Source: an uncultured Methylocystaceae bacterium (GTDB taxonomy: Bacteria; Pseudomonadota; Alphaproteobacteria; Rhizobiales; Beijerinckiaceae). Taken from it: a stretch of DNA of 5,712 nt. The position numbers were made by a program, and so were the translations under genes. Shown in pieces: positions 5,089 through 5,712 of this stretch. Under the pieces are notes generated by a model. It saw only the letters and a list, made by a program, of their open reading frames with translations, was not told the DNA's origin and did not search any database. Every line of letters begins with the position of its first letter. Within the stretch, counting starts at the first letter, position 1. The stretch spans positions 1 through 5,712 of the forward strand of contig CAMFKC010000194.1 of NCBI GenBank assembly GCA_945956975.1, read 5' to 3'.

Positions 5089-5711
5089 AGGATAATGTCC
5101 TCGTCGAACTCCTCGATCGGAATGAGACGGGCGAACTCGATCGCCAAGCCTCCGTTGAAGTGACGAACGACGCGACCGGCGCGGCGGCCAACTTCCACGC
5201 GCGACCCGATAGGCGGCAGCGTCTCGCTTCGAAGGCCGACGCCGGAGACTGACACGTCGACGATCTCGACCTGAAGCGTCCTGCCGCTTTCGGTCAACAT
5301 ATTCGCGTTTTTCTGCTTCGGCGCGATGCGCTTGTGGCGCCGGCTTGCGACCCCATCATCGGAATCGCTGTTGGCCATCCAGGTCAAAAGATCAGCGACA
5401 CGTTCGCGTTTCGCAGAAGGAAGAATGAGCGCAACGGCGAAACCAACGTCCACGTGGCGCACAATCATGCCTTCAAGACGTCCCAGTTCCTCGAAATAGA
5501 ACACGACGCGTTCGCCAAGCGAGCCCTTCGCCGGGCCTGCGATAAGCAAGCCCCCCGGCGAGGCGTCAACTGTCCGGCAGGGAAACTCCTGCTTGTTTTC
5601 AAGCATATAACGCCCAGCGATCGAAACCTTGACGCGCTGATGACGTCGACGCTCGGCCCCTCTTGGGCTTGTTCTCGAAACTGGCAGCGACAAGACCCGT
5701 CCTCTTCGCAC
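5085..5711 (-). CDS. Tandem PilZ-domain protein, likely cyclic-di-GMP effector (5' end at window edge)
   Basis: Two PilZ modules can be read. The first has R22xxxR26 (RRHQR) and the DxSxxG motif D49-A-S51-P-G-G54. The second has R124xxxR128 (RRHKR) and D152-V-S154-V-S-G157. In the PilZ family these two motifs together bind cyclic di-GMP, so both halves look able to bind it. A short Asp/Ser-rich linker (about 113-120) separates them. No transmembrane segment or other output domain is seen, so it is probably a cytoplasmic PilZ-only regulator acting by protein contact, for example on motility, surface polysaccharide or pili; the target cannot be read from here. The earliest start inside the window is GTG at 5711 (208 residues); no Shine-Dalgarno can be judged because only one base remains upstream, so the true start may lie outside. 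Another possible start is TTG at codon 7. Its stop overlaps that of the carbonic anhydrase-like gene. Confidence 0.85.
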   Translation of the reverse strand: MRRGRVLSLPVSRTSPRGAERRRHQRVKVSIAGRYMLENKQEFPCRTVDASPGGLLIAGPAKGSLGERVVFYFEELGRLEGMIVRHVDVGFAVALILPSAKRERVADLLTWMANSDSDDGVASRRHKRIAPKQKNANMLTESGRTLQVEIVDVSVSGVGLRSETLPPIGSRVEVGRRAGRVVRHFNGGLAIEFARLIPIEEFDEDIIL

Positions 5712-5712
5712 G

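Overview
The window reads as ordinary chromosomal DNA from an alphaproteobacterium, most likely Hyphomicrobiales (Rhizobiales). I infer this from high GC, the close match of the ThrRS, FolE, YidD and scaffold proteins to alphaproteobacterial forms, and a block of folE, a two-cysteine Fe-S scaffold gene and yidD near thrS. Species cannot be fixed from the sequence alone. Six genes are recognised and one is not.

Layout: bases 1-47 are not biological. They are the end of the Illumina P7 primer, an i7 index and the Nextera transposase adapter, so the contig was assembled into an untrimmed adapter. Genomic DNA begins at base 48, inside thrS (minus strand, 48-1793), which therefore lacks its true 3' end. 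A 293-base divergent intergenic region (1794-2086) separates thrS from a plus-strand gene for an unrecognised, membrane-anchored 278-residue protein (2087-2923). This gene converges on yidD (minus, 2920-3261), which sits just downstream of a gene for an IscU/NifU-like Fe-S scaffold protein (minus, 3268-3717). A 131-base divergent region leads to folE (plus, 3849-4481), whose leader can fold so that the ribosome binding site is masked; in this lineage that makes it a candidate THF-II (folE-motif) riboswitch. Then follow a gamma-class carbonic anhydrase-like gene (plus, 4555-5088) and a tandem PilZ-domain gene (minus, 5085-5711), whose start lies at or beyond the window edge.

How the genes relate: most are housekeeping functions (tRNA charging, membrane protein insertion, Fe-S assembly, folate/pterin synthesis). 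They share neighbourhood rather than one pathway. Likely transcription units are scaffold-yidD (6-base gap), folE plus possibly the carbonic anhydrase-like gene, and thrS alone. Both convergent pairs end with stop codons overlapping by four bases (CTAA and CTAG).

I see no phage, insertion sequence, CRISPR, toxin-antitoxin or defence system. The points most worth following are the adapter artefact and its false ThrRS tail, the folE leader, the scaffold protein with only two cysteines, and the unrecognised anchored protein.
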